Assembly: GCA_964632945.1 (NCBI GenBank)
Contig: CAZWCX010000118.1
Span: forward strand, 1-21,750
Direction of reading: 5' to 3'
DNA length: 21,750 nt
From: CAZWCX01 sp964632945
GTDB taxonomy: Bacteria; Planctomycetota; MHYJ01; WSZJ01; CAZWCX01
Under the pieces are notes generated by a model, which was given only the letters and a program-made list of their open reading frames with translations, made no database searches and was not told where the DNA came from. Both the position numbers and the translations under genes were made by a program. How positions within the stretch are numbered: the first letter of the stretch is position 1; each line of letters begins with the position of its first letter. This document shows positions 13,246-21,750 of the stretch, in pieces.

Positions 13246-14032
13246 CATGCACGCCGCCCGCTAGATTGCGGTCTCCCTGGCTGCCTCGCTCGCGGCAATC
13301 CCTTCCTGGCCGAGGAGCGTGCCGAGGGCACGCTCGACCTTCCGCGCGGAGACGCCGCCGGGCCTACGCGGGCGTGGGTACAGCTGCCGCCGAAGTACCG
13401 CAAGACGCGGTCGCCCACCGGACTGGTCATCGCCCTGCACGGTGGGCCGGCGCAGACGCTGAAGGACGCCGAAACGCTGGCGCCCCAGGAGTTCTCCTAC
13501 TTCGCCTCCGCGGCCGGCCAGCAGGCGATGATCCTGGTCGCCCCCGCGTGGACGGGGGATCCGACCGCTCTCGTGCTCGAGATCCTGCGCGTCGCTTCTT
13601 CCCGCTGGAACGTCGATCGGAACCGCGTCTACCTGGTGGGTCACTCCGCAGGCGGCGTCGGCTCGTTCATGGCCGGACAGTAGGCGGACCGCTTCGCCGG
13701 GATCGCCCCCTTCGTGTGCGGCATCGAGCACGGGAAGCGCCTGGAGAACGCCTTCCTGCTGCCCGTCTACCACGTCCTGGGGGAAGAAGGACAGCCCGTT
13801 CTTCCTGGAAACCGGCCGGAAGAACAGCCGCAAGCTCCAGGAGGTCGGCGGACCGCTCGAGATCGTCGAGAAGAACGGGGGCCACGACGTCTTTCCCGAC
13901 GAGTGCGCCAAGGCCCTCGCCTGGCTCGCCGCCCGCCCCCGCACCTTCTGGGCGAAGTCGATCCGCTTCACCAAGTCTCGGCTGGCGGGACCGGACACTC
14001 CGTTCATGCGCGCGACATGGTGGCCATGGTAG
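13246..14032 (+). pseudogene. Alpha/beta-hydrolase (esterase) broken by stops and frameshifts
   Basis: The main frame reads WVQLPPKYRKTRSPTGLVIA, LHGGPAQTLKD, AAGQQAMILVAPAW and then RNRVYLVGHSAGGVGSFMAG, with nucleophile elbow GHSAGG and oxyanion LHGG. It is interrupted by TAG at 13681 and then continues ADRFAGIAPFVCGIEHG. Near 13785 the frame changes to KKDSPFFLETGRK, VEKNGGHDVFPDEC (probable catalytic His) and ALAWLAARPRTF, ending at TAG 14030-14032. The likely start, MHAAR at 13246, is followed by a TAG at 13261 and a signal-peptide-like IAVSLAASLAAIPS in yet another frame. Taken together it was a secreted esterase of the PHB-depolymerase/phospholipase type. Two stops and two or more frameshifts make it a pseudogene. 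Confidence 0.75.
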
Positions 14033-14105
14033 ACGCGAACGGACGGCGCGTCAATCCCGGGGAGCACCCGCAAGCACCCGCGCGCCCGACGCCGCACCCT
14101 CCCCC

Positions 14106-17100
14106 CTACCGCAGCCCGCGCCGGCGCAGCGCCGCGGCGAATCGGGTTTCCAGGCGGAGGACCTCCGCGGCATCCAGCGCCCCGGCGCGGGTCCGGTCGG
14201 CGGTCGCGGCCGCGGCGTCGCGCTCCTCGAGCCGCAGCATCGCGCGATGCCAGTACGCGCATGCCGCGAGCGCTGTCCTTCCTTCGCGCGCGGCCGCCTC
14301 GCCGACCTCGCCGTACGCCTGCGCCGCCTCCGCGCGCCGGTCCTGCACCCATCGCCCATGGGCCAGCCCGAGTCGCGTCTCGAGGTCGGCGGCGGTCTCG
14401 TCGAGCAACGACATCGCCTCGTCTGCGGCGGCGAGTTCCAGCGCCGGCACGACGAAGACCCCGGGCTCGGGCGCTCCGGGGGTGGTCTTCACCTCGATGC
14501 CGGCGGCCAGGCGGGGGTGGGAGAGGGCGGCGGACGGGAGTTGGACGGTCGCGTGCGCCGGCGCCGCGCCGCGGTGCAGGCTCGCTTCCAGGACCTGCTG
14601 CTCCGGGGTCAGCTCCAGGCGGAAGCCGACCGGTTCGGCCCACGGATCGTATGCGCGCACGAGCGCCGCTCCGGTCGGTCGCGCCGGGTGGGCGGTGCGG
14701 ACCTCGCAGGAATACAGCGATCGGGTCTCGGATCCCCCGCCGGAGAACAGGAGGCAGAACGAACCCACGGCCGCTCCGTCCGGATTCCCCGGCCGCAGGC
14801 CCAGGAAGAAGGAGATCTGCGTCCCCCAGGGGGGGCCGGCGGTCTCGACCTCGCCGGCGAGCCGCCAGGCGTCGGCCCCGTTGCCGAGGACCCGCCAGAG
14901 GCGCTCGGAACCGTCCGCAGGTCCGATCACGGTCCACCCGCCGCCGGCGCGGGCAAGGAAGGGCAGGGCGCTCGTTGCGAGCAGGTCTCCCCGGGAGGCG
15001 GCTTCCCCCGCGATCGCGATCCTCCAGGGGAGAACGGTCCGGCGTTCGAACCGGAGCATGTCCTCCTCCGCCTTCCGGCGCCGGTCGGCGTCGAGATCGT
15101 AGGCCTCGCGCAGGCGCCGTGTGACCCGCAGGGCCTCGGCCCAGCGCCGGCGCGACTCGAACACGCGCGCGGCGGAGACGAGCAGCCGTCCGGTGTCCGC
15201 GGGACGGAGCCCGGCGGCGCCGAGCGCGGCCTGCGCGGCTTCCTCGTGGCGTCCGAGGTCGGACAGGCATCGGACCGTGCCGGTGACCGCCTCCTCGAGA
15301 TCGGGTCCCGCGGCGGAGCGGAGATCGATCCGCCGGTAGGCCTCGAGCGCCCGCTCCGGCTGCCCGAAACGCTCCGCTGCCGCGGCGCGGTCCAGTTCCC
15401 GCACGGTGCGGCCGGGCTCCCGTGCCGTCCGTGGCGACCGTTCCGCCGGTTCCGCGGCTCCCGGGTCCACCGAGGTCAGGTAGACCAGGGCCTGGCCGGT
15501 GGTGACGACGATCTCCTCCTCGCCGTCCCCGTCCACGTCCAGGGACTGCGGCGCCCTCGGCGTCCGGGCGAACGGCCAGTCCGGCGGCACGGTCATTTCC
15601 GCCAGCGGCCTCGGCTCGGAGTCCGCGGCCAATTCCGCGGCATGGAAGACGCGGATCGTGGACTCGGCGGAGCCCATCCCGAGGCGTTCCACCGCCGGTT
15701 CGTGCGGAATGCACCAGAGGGTGTCCGTGCCGCCCCGGCGGCAGCGCGCGACCGCGTAGCCGCCGGTGCTCGCGTCCGCGCCGCGGTGTCCGGCGAGCAG
15801 GCGCAGCCGCGAGGGGTCATGGTGGGAGGGGGTCCAGAGCAGGCCGCCGATCCCGGCGAATTCCCGCCCGACCCGCTCCGCCCCCAGGGCGGCGGCGAGC
15901 GGGGGATGCCACCCGTCCTGCCACGTGGTTCCGAGCGCGAAGCGGTGCTCGCCGGCGGCACCGCCGAGGTCGGCCAGGGAGCGTACGGCGGCCGCGGGAA
16001 CGGTCGCGATACGCGCGAGGGTCCCGGTGGCCGCGTCCCAGCGGTAGACGAGGATGCGCCAGCCCGTCTCCGCGCTCCACGCGCCCGTGAGGGCGGCCAC
16101 CTCGGCGGCGCCATCGCCGTCCAAGTCGAACGCGAGCAGCCGTTCCACGTCGCTTCCCACCGCGACCTCGCAACGCAGGGCCGGTTCCCCGCCGAGGCCC
16201 GCATCCGCGTAGACGCGCAGGCGCCGGTCGTCGTGCAGCGTCCCGACGATCCACTCCGGCCAGCTGTCGCCGTCCACGTCGGCGCACGCGACGCCGCCGA
16301 CGCGGCTGCCGAGGGGGAACCGCGCCTGGACCGTCCATCGGCCGTCCTGCCAGCGCAGCCGGTGGAATACGCCGACTTGCCGCTCCACGTCCACCGCCGA
16401 AACGGCCAGGTCGGCGCCCGCCCGGCCCGGAATGTTCACGACCGCCAGGTCGGAAACGACGCCGGCCTCGCCGCAGTCCAGCGTCACCCGGGCGAACTCT
16501 TGCCACGCGCCGTCGAACACCCGTCCGACCGCGAGGTCCGGGCCGTGGCACGCGACGAGTTCGGCCCGCCCGTCGCCGTCCAGGTCGCCGCCGGCGATCG
16601 CTTCGGCGCGGAGCGGCACGGTCGCGCGGCGGCCGTAGGAGCGGGCGAAGGCCGCGAGCTGGCGGGCCCGCTCGGCCTGGTCGCGCGGCATGGCGGGCGA
16701 GCACGCGGCGGTCTCGTACAGCGCGGCCGCCGCGCCGAGGTCGGCGGCCCGTTGCGCGGCGCGCGCAAGGCCGAACACCGCCCGCGCACGGTCCGCCTCG
16801 CCCTCGGTCTGCCGCGCGACCCAGGAGAGCCAGGCGGTCGCTTCGGCCGCATCCCGCGCCGCGAGGCGTTCCTCGCCGACGTCGCACATCTCGCCGGCGC
16901 GTTCCGGTCGCGCGCTCAGCGAGTCGAACGCCTCGTAGCGATGAAGTCGGGCCGAGGCCCGGTCTCCGCGCCCGTCGGCGATCGCCGCCAGGAGGCGATG
17001 CGCGTCCGCGAACCGGACTTCCCAGCCGCGGCGATCGGCGGCGGCGAAGCGTTCCACCACGGCCGCCGCGCTTCGCTCGGCTCCGGCGGCGTCCCCGCGC

Positions 17101-18494
17101 GCGCGAGACGCCACCGCGGCCGCGAGGAGGGCGCGCGCCTCGCCCTCCGCCGCGCGCCGCGCCCGGGCGTCGAGCAGCGACGCCAGGCCGGCTTCCAGGA
17201 TCGGGTAGCAGACCGCCAGGCCGACGCCCACGGCCAGCGCCGCCAGCGCCGTCGCCGGCCCCCGATGCCGGCGCATGGCCGCGCGCAGGCGACGCGCCGC
17301 GGACGGCGGACGAGCCTGTATCGCCTCGCCGTTCCGGCACCTCCGCAGATCGTCGGCGAGGTCGCGCGCCCGCGCGTAGCGACGCGCAGGGTCCCGCTCC
17401 AGCGCCGTGTGCACCACGGTCTCGACATCCGCGGAGAGCCGGGGCGCCAGCTTCCGCAACGGGACCGGGTCGTGCTCCATCTTCCGCGCCCAGAGTTGCA
17501 GATGCGTCTCCGCCGGGTGGGGCGGGGACCCGGCCAGCGCCAGGTAGAGGATCGATCCCAGGGCGTAGACGTCGCTGCGCTCGTCCACCGCGCCCAGTTC
17601 GCCGCGCGCCTGTTCGGGGGACATGTGCAGGAGCGTGCCGAGGATCGCCTGGTCTCCGGTGATCGAGGACTCCGACTCCCCGGTGACTTCCGCCAAGCCG
17701 AAGTCCGCGACCTTGGGTCGCCAGGACTCGGCCCCTCCCTCCCCCGGGGCGAGCAGGATGTTTTCCGGCTTCAGGTCGCGATGAATCACCCCGTGGACGT
17801 GGGCATGCTCGACGGCGTCCGCGACCGCCGCGAGCAGGGCCAGGGCCTCCGCGGGCGGCATCGTCTTGCGCTCGCGGAGCAACGCGGCGAGATTGCCGCC
17901 CGGGACGTACTCCATGGTGAAGAAGGGCCGCCCGTCGATCTCGCCGACGTCGTGGACCGGGACGATGCCCGGGTGGGCCAGTCGAGCGACTGCGCGCGCC
18001 TCGCGGCGCGCGCGCGCGGTCAGTTCCGGCCTCGCCGGGTCGGCGAGCGAAACCACCTTCAGCGCCACTTCCCGACGCAGCAGCGGGTCCCAAGCGAGGT
18101 AGACTACGCCCATGCTGCCGCGGCCCAAGGCGCGGCGAACCTCATAGCGGCCGATCCGCGCCGGCGTCTCGGCCGTGCCGGAGTGCGGGGCGGGGGTCGA
18201 GCGTTCCGGCAGCAGCGGACCGGGCAAGGTCGTCTCCCGGTCCGACCAGGGTACGTTCGCGGACTCCTCTTCCGACTCCTCCAGACCCAGCGCCTGAGTC
18301 CGCGTCAGGTACCCGCGGGCCGCCAGAATCTCCGCCAGCGGCCGCCCGCGCAGATGCCGGACGCCCTCCAGCCGCGCACTGCCGGACTGGATGCCCAGGC
18401 ATTCGTCCACCTGCGCGCGCGTGACGCCGGCGCGGGCCAGGATCCGACCGATGTCTCCCAGGGCTTCCAAACCCGCGTTCACTCCCGCGCTCAT
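14106..18494 (-). CDS. Membrane Ser/Thr protein kinase with FG-GAP repeat sensor region
   Basis: The product is 1462 residues. The start is ATG 18494, with GGAGG upstream; an 89-residue longer frame crosses the promoter and is rejected. Residues 10-72 form a small helical N-domain (RILARAGVTRAQVDECLGIQ; LAEILAARGYLTRTQ). The kinase domain spans about 117-383: GRGSMGVVY loop, VALKV (Lys146), HRDLKPEN (238-245), DFG (264-266), SPEQARG. All catalytic residues are present. A transmembrane segment (about 412-432) follows. The outer part has TPR-like helices, then FG-GAP/VCBS-type calcium-loop motifs: GGDLDGDGRAELV, ADVDGDSWPEW, FDLDGDGAAEV, LDVDGDGEEEIV. A second helical region closes the protein. 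It probably senses an envelope or extracellular signal through the beta-propeller and phosphorylates cytoplasmic targets. The divergent sigma factor is the obvious candidate partner. Confidence 0.93.
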   Translation of the reverse strand: MSAGVNAGLEALGDIGRILARAGVTRAQVDECLGIQSGSARLEGVRHLRGRPLAEILAARGYLTRTQALGLEESEEESANVPWSDRETTLPGPLLPERSTPAPHSGTAETPARIGRYEVRRALGRGSMGVVYLAWDPLLRREVALKVVSLADPARPELTARARREARAVARLAHPGIVPVHDVGEIDGRPFFTMEYVPGGNLAALLRERKTMPPAEALALLAAVADAVEHAHVHGVIHRDLKPENILLAPGEGGAESWRPKVADFGLAEVTGESESSITGDQAILGTLLHMSPEQARGELGAVDERSDVYALGSILYLALAGSPPHPAETHLQLWARKMEHDPVPLRKLAPRLSADVETVVHTALERDPARRYARARDLADDLRRCRNGEAIQARPPSAARRLRAAMRRHRGPATALAALAVGVGLAVCYPILEAGLASLLDARARRAAEGEARALLAAAVASRARGDAAGAERSAAAVVERFAAADRRGWEVRFADAHRLLAAIADGRGDRASARLHRYEAFDSLSARPERAGEMCDVGEERLAARDAAEATAWLSWVARQTEGEADRARAVFGLARAAQRAADLGAAAALYETAACSPAMPRDQAERARQLAAFARSYGRRATVPLRAEAIAGGDLDGDGRAELVACHGPDLAVGRVFDGAWQEFARVTLDCGEAGVVSDLAVVNIPGRAGADLAVSAVDVERQVGVFHRLRWQDGRWTVQARFPLGSRVGGVACADVDGDSWPEWIVGTLHDDRRLRVYADAGLGGEPALRCEVAVGSDVERLLAFDLDGDGAAEVAALTGAWSAETGWRILVYRWDAATGTLARIATVPAAAVRSLADLGGAAGEHRFALGTTWQDGWHPPLAAALGAERVGREFAGIGGLLWTPSHHDPSRLRLLAGHRGADASTGGYAVARCRRGGTDTLWCIPHEPAVERLGMGSAESTIRVFHAAELAADSEPRPLAEMTVPPDWPFARTPRAPQSLDVDGDGEEEIVVTTGQALVYLTSVDPGAAEPAERSPRTAREPGRTVRELDRAAAAERFGQPERALEAYRRIDLRSAAGPDLEEAVTGTVRCLSDLGRHEEAAQAALGAAGLRPADTGRLLVSAARVFESRRRWAEALRVTRRLREAYDLDADRRRKAEEDMLRFERRTVLPWRIAIAGEAASRGDLLATSALPFLARAGGGWTVIGPADGSERLWRVLGNGADAWRLAGEVETAGPPWGTQISFFLGLRPGNPDGAAVGSFCLLFSGGGSETRSLYSCEVRTAHPARPTGAALVRAYDPWAEPVGFRLELTPEQQVLEASLHRGAAPAHATVQLPSAALSHPRLAAGIEVKTTPGAPEPGVFVVPALELAAADEAMSLLDETAADLETRLGLAHGRWVQDRRAEAAQAYGEVGEAAAREGRTALAACAYWHRAMLRLEERDAAAATADRTRAGALDAAEVLRLETRFAAALRRRGLR

Positions 18495-18529
18495 GCCGTC
18501 CGCCTCCGCTCGCCGTTCCCGCACCCTAC

Positions 18530-18558
18530 TCCATACTCCCCATTTCATCGTTCCACAA
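18530..18558 (-). promoter_or_regulatory. Promoter of the kinase gene
   Basis: The minus strand has TTGTGG (18558-18553), a 17-base spacer and TATGGA (18535-18530). It lies 36 bases upstream of the kinase start, a normal leader length. Confidence 0.5.
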
Positions 18559-18585
18559 GACCGATCGAGAAGGGCAGGCTTTTCC

Positions 18586-18615
18586 TTGCGTCCGACTCGG
18601 CGGCGACCGTAACGT
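18586..18615 (+). promoter_or_regulatory. Possible promoter of the sigma-factor gene
   Basis: The plus strand has TTGCGT (18586-18591) and TAACGT (18610-18615) separated by 18 bases, with the ATG at 18661 about 45 bases downstream. The boxes are weaker than those of the kinase gene. Confidence 0.35.
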
Positions 18616-18660
18616 ACATGAGGATGTCCAGGTTCGCGCCTGGATCGGAAGGGGAACGGC

Positions 18661-20142
18661 ATGGGCCGGCGAGAGAAGAACGAGCGACTGCCAGGGCGTG
18701 TCGCGGACCTCGTGACCTTGCTGGCGGTCGAATCCGTGGCAGAACGGTCCTCGCCCTCCACGCCGGCAGAGGCGCGTCTGCGCGCCCTGGCCGAGGAGCA
18801 CCCGCGCTACGCTGCGGCTCTCTCCCTGGCGGCGGACTGCGTCGCCCGTGGGGAAGAAACCGACGCCGCCGAGGTGGTCGCCGGCATCGCGGTCGAGGAG
18901 CGCATCCTGCGTCTCTCGCGCGCGCTCGCCGGGCCGGAGGCCGGTTCCTCGCTGCCGGCGCTTGACTCGCCCAACGGTCGGCGCGGGCACCTGCGGGCCC
19001 TCGCGCGACGTTTCCCGCCCTGTGCCGCGGGGTTCCGATTGGTCGAGCAACGGCTCGAGGATGGGGACCCCGAAAAGGCGGGGATCGAACTGGACCGGCT
19101 GATCGCCGGCCTGCCCCGCTCCGCGAGCGACATCCTGTGGCCGCCGCACACGCAAACCGCCTGGGTGCGCCAGTTGGTCGCACTCGACCGTGCCCAGGCC
19201 GGCCCCGACCGGGACGATTTGGTCGCCGCGTACTTCTTTCCCGTGCGCGACCTCCTGCGCCGCAGGTTCCGGCTCGACCCCGCGGAAGCAGAGGACGTCG
19301 CGGCCGCATTCTTCGCTCATGCCCTCGTGCGCAATTCCCTGGCGCGCTTCGATCCCGGCCGCGGGATCCGCTTCCGCAACTACCTGGCGATGTCCGTCTT
19401 GCATTTCTACCCGGCTTGGCGCAAACGTGGTGGCAGCCCGGAAGTCCCGCTCGAGGGGCTCGACCCGGAAGCGGCCCGGGCCGGCGGCGGAGCCGAGTCG
19501 GACGCCGCCTTCGAGGCCGATCTGTGGCGCTGGCGGCTGTCCGCGGCGCTCGCGCGGACCCTGGAACGTCTGCGCGGCCAGGCGCTCGCGGAGTCGAAAT
19601 GGTGCGCCTTCGAGGCTCGCGTGTGGCCGGGGCCCGCCCCCCTCACCCAGGCCGAGATCGCAAAGCGCCTCGGAATCACCGTGCACCAGGTGAACAACTA
19701 TACCCACCAGGTGCGGGCGCTGCTGCACGAGGTGCTGCGCGAGGGCACGGGAGAGGAACCCGACGAAGACGCCGCGCGCGCCCTGGAACCCCCGGTGGGA
19801 GCGCCGCAGGACGTTCGTTTCGGCTTCCTGGACCCGCCCGCAATCGCGGAGGCCGGGCGGCCGGTCGTGCTGTACGTCGGCGTCTTCGACGCCGCCGGGT
19901 TGCACGATCCACTGACCGCGGCCGCTGGGGTCTCGCTCCGCGTGGTTCGGGGCCGGGCCAGAATCGAACCCGAAGGCCGTCAGGAGTTCGCCGGACATGT
20001 ACGGCACGGTCGATACCAGCGGCTCGTGGCCGCGACCCTGACCGCCGAGGAGGCCGTGGAGGTCGAAGTCGGTCTGCTGGACGCGGACGCAACCGGCTTG
20101 GATGCGTCCGCCACGGCGACGCTCCGCTTCGGGTCGGAGTGA
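18661..20142 (+). CDS. Sigma-70-like (ECF-type) transcription factor with long N- and C-terminal extensions
   Basis: The product is 493 residues, more than twice the usual ECF length. The start ATG 18661 follows GGAAGGGG. A region-2-like block spans about 187-255: YFFPVRDLLRRRFRLDPAEA, EDVAAAFFAHALVRNSLARF and GIRFRNYLAMSVLHFYPAWR, the helices that bind core polymerase and the -10 element. A region-4-like helix-turn-helix lies at about 328-358: LTQAEIAKRLGITVHQVNNY, for -35 recognition. The N-terminal 180 residues are helical, and the C-terminal 120 residues form a beta-rich extension (RPVVLYVGVFDAAGLHD, RLVAATLTAEEAVEVEVGLL) of unknown role. It lies head-to-head with the Ser/Thr kinase, so phosphorylation control or a shared signalling unit is plausible. 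Sigma factors paired with eukaryotic-like kinases are a known theme in Planctomycetota. Confidence 0.85.
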   Translation: MGRREKNERLPGRVADLVTLLAVESVAERSSPSTPAEARLRALAEEHPRYAAALSLAADCVARGEETDAAEVVAGIAVEERILRLSRALAGPEAGSSLPALDSPNGRRGHLRALARRFPPCAAGFRLVEQRLEDGDPEKAGIELDRLIAGLPRSASDILWPPHTQTAWVRQLVALDRAQAGPDRDDLVAAYFFPVRDLLRRRFRLDPAEAEDVAAAFFAHALVRNSLARFDPGRGIRFRNYLAMSVLHFYPAWRKRGGSPEVPLEGLDPEAARAGGGAESDAAFEADLWRWRLSAALARTLERLRGQALAESKWCAFEARVWPGPAPLTQAEIAKRLGITVHQVNNYTHQVRALLHEVLREGTGEEPDEDAARALEPPVGAPQDVRFGFLDPPAIAEAGRPVVLYVGVFDAAGLHDPLTAAAGVSLRVVRGRARIEPEGRQEFAGHVRHGRYQRLVAATLTAEEAVEVEVGLLDADATGLDASATATLRFGSE

Positions 20143-20207
20143 TCGGGACGGGGGCATCCGGACTCCCTTCGTCTTGGTGCCCACCGGGTCCGCCTTCCGG
20201 GGGGACG

Positions 20208-20233
20208 GCGGGTCCGTGTGCCGCCGGACCCGC
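20208..20233 (+). terminator. GC hairpin downstream of the sigma-factor gene
   Basis: GCGGGTCC (20208-20215) and GGACCCGC (20226-20233) form a perfect 8-bp stem with a 10-base loop, 65 bases after the stop codon. There is no T-tract, so it may be a Rho-assisted or RNA-stability element rather than a classic terminator. Confidence 0.35.
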
Positions 20234-20670
20234 GTCCACCCGTACATGGAGACGGATTTGCGTGTGCTTTTCCACCTTTCGGCTAGCGGAGCGGCGTCCC
20301 CCCGATCGGAGTGGCCCACCGTTCGGAATGCATGGACCCGCAGAAACTTGCGTCTGAGCGGCCGGCGGCGGACGAGGGGGCAGGGGAAGGAGGCGGCGTC
20401 CGTCGCGTGCCACTTGACCGGGGCGCTGGGAACGATCGGACTCGACTATCAGGGGGCCCGACGTCCCGATGCCCCCGCGGCGTGGTTTTCCGTCCAGCTC
20501 GACCTAGCCCAACGTCCGCAGATTCCTCAATCTTCACACGAATTCCGGACGCGTTTCCGCCGCAAGTCGTGGTGCACGCCCGTCCCCCCTCCGTTTCGCG
20601 GGAACAGTGCCGACCAACCCTCGTTGTTTCTCGCTCCCGAGTCGGTCAAAGGCGAGCAACTGCGGTGAGC
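20234..20670. other. Stretch with no recognised gene
   Basis: No frame on either strand has motifs or a ribosome site. GC content seems lower than in the flanking genes and several T-rich words occur, which would fit the edge of an inserted element before the transposase at 20681, but I could not identify terminal inverted repeats. Confidence 0.4.
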
Positions 20671-20680
20671 GAGGAAGGTC

Positions 20681-20870
20681 GTGTATCTCCGCCATACTAC
20701 CCCCACGAAGAACGGCAAGACCCGGACGTACTGGCGGCTCGTCCGGTCGGTCCGCGTCGGGACACGAGTCCGTCAGGAGACTGTGGCCAGTCTGGGGGAA
20801 CTGGACGCGGAGGGCCGAGATCAAGCTCAGGCACTGGCCAGAACCCTCACAGGAAGCGCCGATCCCGCGA
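20681..20870 (+). pseudogene. N-terminal fragment of IS1634-type (IS4 superfamily) transposase
   Basis: A GTG start at 20681 with GAGGAAGG upstream encodes (M)YLRHTTPTKNGKTRTYWRL then VRSVRVGTRVRQETVASLGE and LDAEGRDQAQALA. This is the characteristic opening of IS1634-family transposases (YLR-x5-KNGK-x-x-x-YW-x-L-V-x-S-x-R, then RQ-x-x-VA-x-LGEL). After about residue 60 the family wording stops, although the frame stays open to 21181 with unrelated composition. The catalytic DDE core is absent, so the element is truncated or interrupted. It marks past transposition at the right end of the window. Confidence 0.7.
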
Positions 20871-21156
20871 GCGCCCCGGATCTCTTCGCGGGCGAACTTC
20901 GCCCGAGACGCCACCGTCCGGGGCGGCGGCACGCTCTTCCGCGTTCCGGCGCGCCACATTCCGGCGTCGCGATGGGTCGCATGGCGACCGATTCCGGGCA
21001 TCCCGACCAGCCTCTGCCGGTCGCCGGTCCCGGCGATCGTGAATTCTTCTGCAGAGATGTGCCTCAAGAGCATGCGCAGGGACCTCTCACCGCGGAGGAC
21101 GTGGCCAAGGCGATGAACGGCGAGGAGTGCGAGTGGATCCGACGAGGAGGACGGCC

Positions 21157-21585
21157 ATGGATCAGAGAGCCAGGAGCTTGAGCGAACGCATGACTTCGGC
21201 CTTCGAACGCTCCGTTACGGTGCGACCGCAGGGGCTGGAACGGCAACCCGGGGAGGTGGTGCCCTCGATCGCGGCACGCCTCCTGGGCTTTCACTCTGCC
21301 CGGACGCTGTACGAGAAACGCCAAACGATCTGCCGAAGTCTGGACGGAGTTCCGCCCCTGGAGGGAGAACAGACGTGTACCCCGTGCGTGTTCCGGCGGC
21401 GATGCACTCCGCAGATCCGCGTGGACCTAAGTATCAGGCGCAGCGGACGATGCAGCGGAAGGAGTCGATATCAGCGCGCACAGGGCCGCCACTTTCACTT
21501 GTCTGAGATGCCGGTCTCACCGGGCGTGAGACGCGACACGGGAAGCCGACCAGATTGCACGGGACAGCCGGTGTGCGCCCGGTGA
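21157..21585 (+). CDS. Hypothetical protein with a Cys cluster (putative zinc-binding)
   Basis: The start ATG 21157 has a very good GAGGAGG site seven bases upstream. The 142-residue product contains ARLLGFHSARTLYEKRQTIC, GVPPLEGEQTCTPC and VFRRRCTPQIRVDLSI. The four Cys (C-x16-C-x2-C-x5-C) suggest a small metal-binding knuckle. I do not recognise a named family. From about residue 95 the composition turns Arg/Ser-rich and the DNA contains a perfect inverted repeat (21514-21532), so the native C-terminus may be lost or frameshifted. Neighbours are the transposase fragment upstream and a terminator-like hairpin downstream. Confidence 0.5.
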   Translation: MDQRARSLSERMTSAFERSVTVRPQGLERQPGEVVPSIAARLLGFHSARTLYEKRQTICRSLDGVPPLEGEQTCTPCVFRRRCTPQIRVDLSIRRSGRCSGRSRYQRAQGRHFHLSEMPVSPGVRRDTGSRPDCTGQPVCAR

Positions 21586-21630
21586 TACTCCAAGGCATGG
21601 TCGTTGGGATCGCCGTCACCGGCGATTCGG

Positions 21631-21669
21631 AGGTCCCCGGGGTTGCCGCTCCGGGGCCTCTTCTGTTTC
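21631..21669 (+). terminator. Terminator-like hairpin
   Basis: AGGTCCCCGG (21631-21640) pairs with CCGGGGCCT (21651-21659) with a single bulged T, and a T-rich run (CTTCTGTTT) follows. It lies 46 bases after the stop of the Cys-cluster protein gene. A second small inverted repeat, ATCGCCG/CGGCGAT (21609-21626), precedes it. Confidence 0.5.
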
Positions 21670-21750
21670 GGCGCAGGGCGATTGTACCGGATCCGATGTC
21701 AGCGGCCACGGCATACTGAGCCAGTCGGGGCCGGGTTGCGGAGCCACCTG

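Noticed and set aside
13246..14032. TAG recoding as the explanation for the stops in the esterase
   Set aside because: There are also frameshifts in the same gene, and other genes (RT, the RDPF protein) appear to use TAG as a genuine stop.
13116..18965. Plus-strand open frame of 1949 codons
   Set aside because: It is antisense to the kinase gene, which has clear motifs on the minus strand. The plus frame is Arg/Gly/Pro-rich and lacks domains, a typical high-GC shadow.
21514..21532. Perfect inverted repeat GTCTCAC/GTGAGAC as a terminator or operator
   Set aside because: It has no T-tract and lies inside an open frame. It may simply reflect a decayed coding end.
1..21750. CRISPR arrays, tRNA or rRNA genes
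   Set aside because: No regularly spaced direct repeats, tRNA cloverleaf or conserved rRNA words were seen on reading either strand.

Overview
The window is very GC-rich DNA, probably from a bacterium of the Planctomycetota or a similar lineage. The evidence is indirect: a giant membrane-anchored Ser/Thr kinase with FG-GAP repeats faces an unusual sigma factor, kinase and TPR fragments recur, and FGE-fold proteins are present. No rRNA or marker gene is present to confirm this. No tRNA, rRNA or CRISPR array was seen.

Positions 1-2400 hold a compact diversity-generating retroelement (DGR). A formylglycine-generating-enzyme-like (C-type-lectin fold) target gene enters from the left edge and ends in a variable repeat (VR). 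It is followed by an avd gene and a reverse transcriptase gene, and the template repeat (TR) lies inside the 3' end of the RT reading frame. Aligning VR 719-804 with TR 2297-2382 gives 11 differences, all at adenines of the TR (11 of 21 A, 0 of 65 other bases), the hallmark of A-specific mutagenic retrohoming. A canonical G-quadruplex pattern lies just after the target stop codon, and a GNRA hairpin plus U6 tract lies just before the TR. Two more DGR traces occur: a 30-bp copy of the VR 3' end at 3868-3897, and an unrelated-looking TR-type block at 8485-8580.

Positions 2400-14030 form a patchwork of small accessory genes and broken genes. Apparently intact are an addiction-module antitoxin, a nucleotidyltransferase pair, an RDPF-motif secreted protein, a lipoprotein, a DUF433/DUF5615 toxin-antitoxin pair, a PD-(D/E)XK nuclease and a HEAT-repeat protein. 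Broken pieces include a ParE-like toxin with an internal deletion, a frameshifted membrane protein, two IstB fragments in opposite orientations, a kinase tail, a DUF2229-type activase fragment, a beta-helix fragment and an esterase with stops and frameshifts. Some frameshifts could be assembly errors, but whole missing domains cannot all be explained that way.

Positions 14106-20142 hold the main intact regulatory unit: a 1462-residue Ser/Thr kinase (minus strand) divergent from a sigma-70-like factor (plus strand), with plausible face-to-face promoters in the 166-bp gap. The right end (20150-21750) is sparse: the start of an IS1634-type transposase, a small Cys-motif protein and a terminator-like hairpin.
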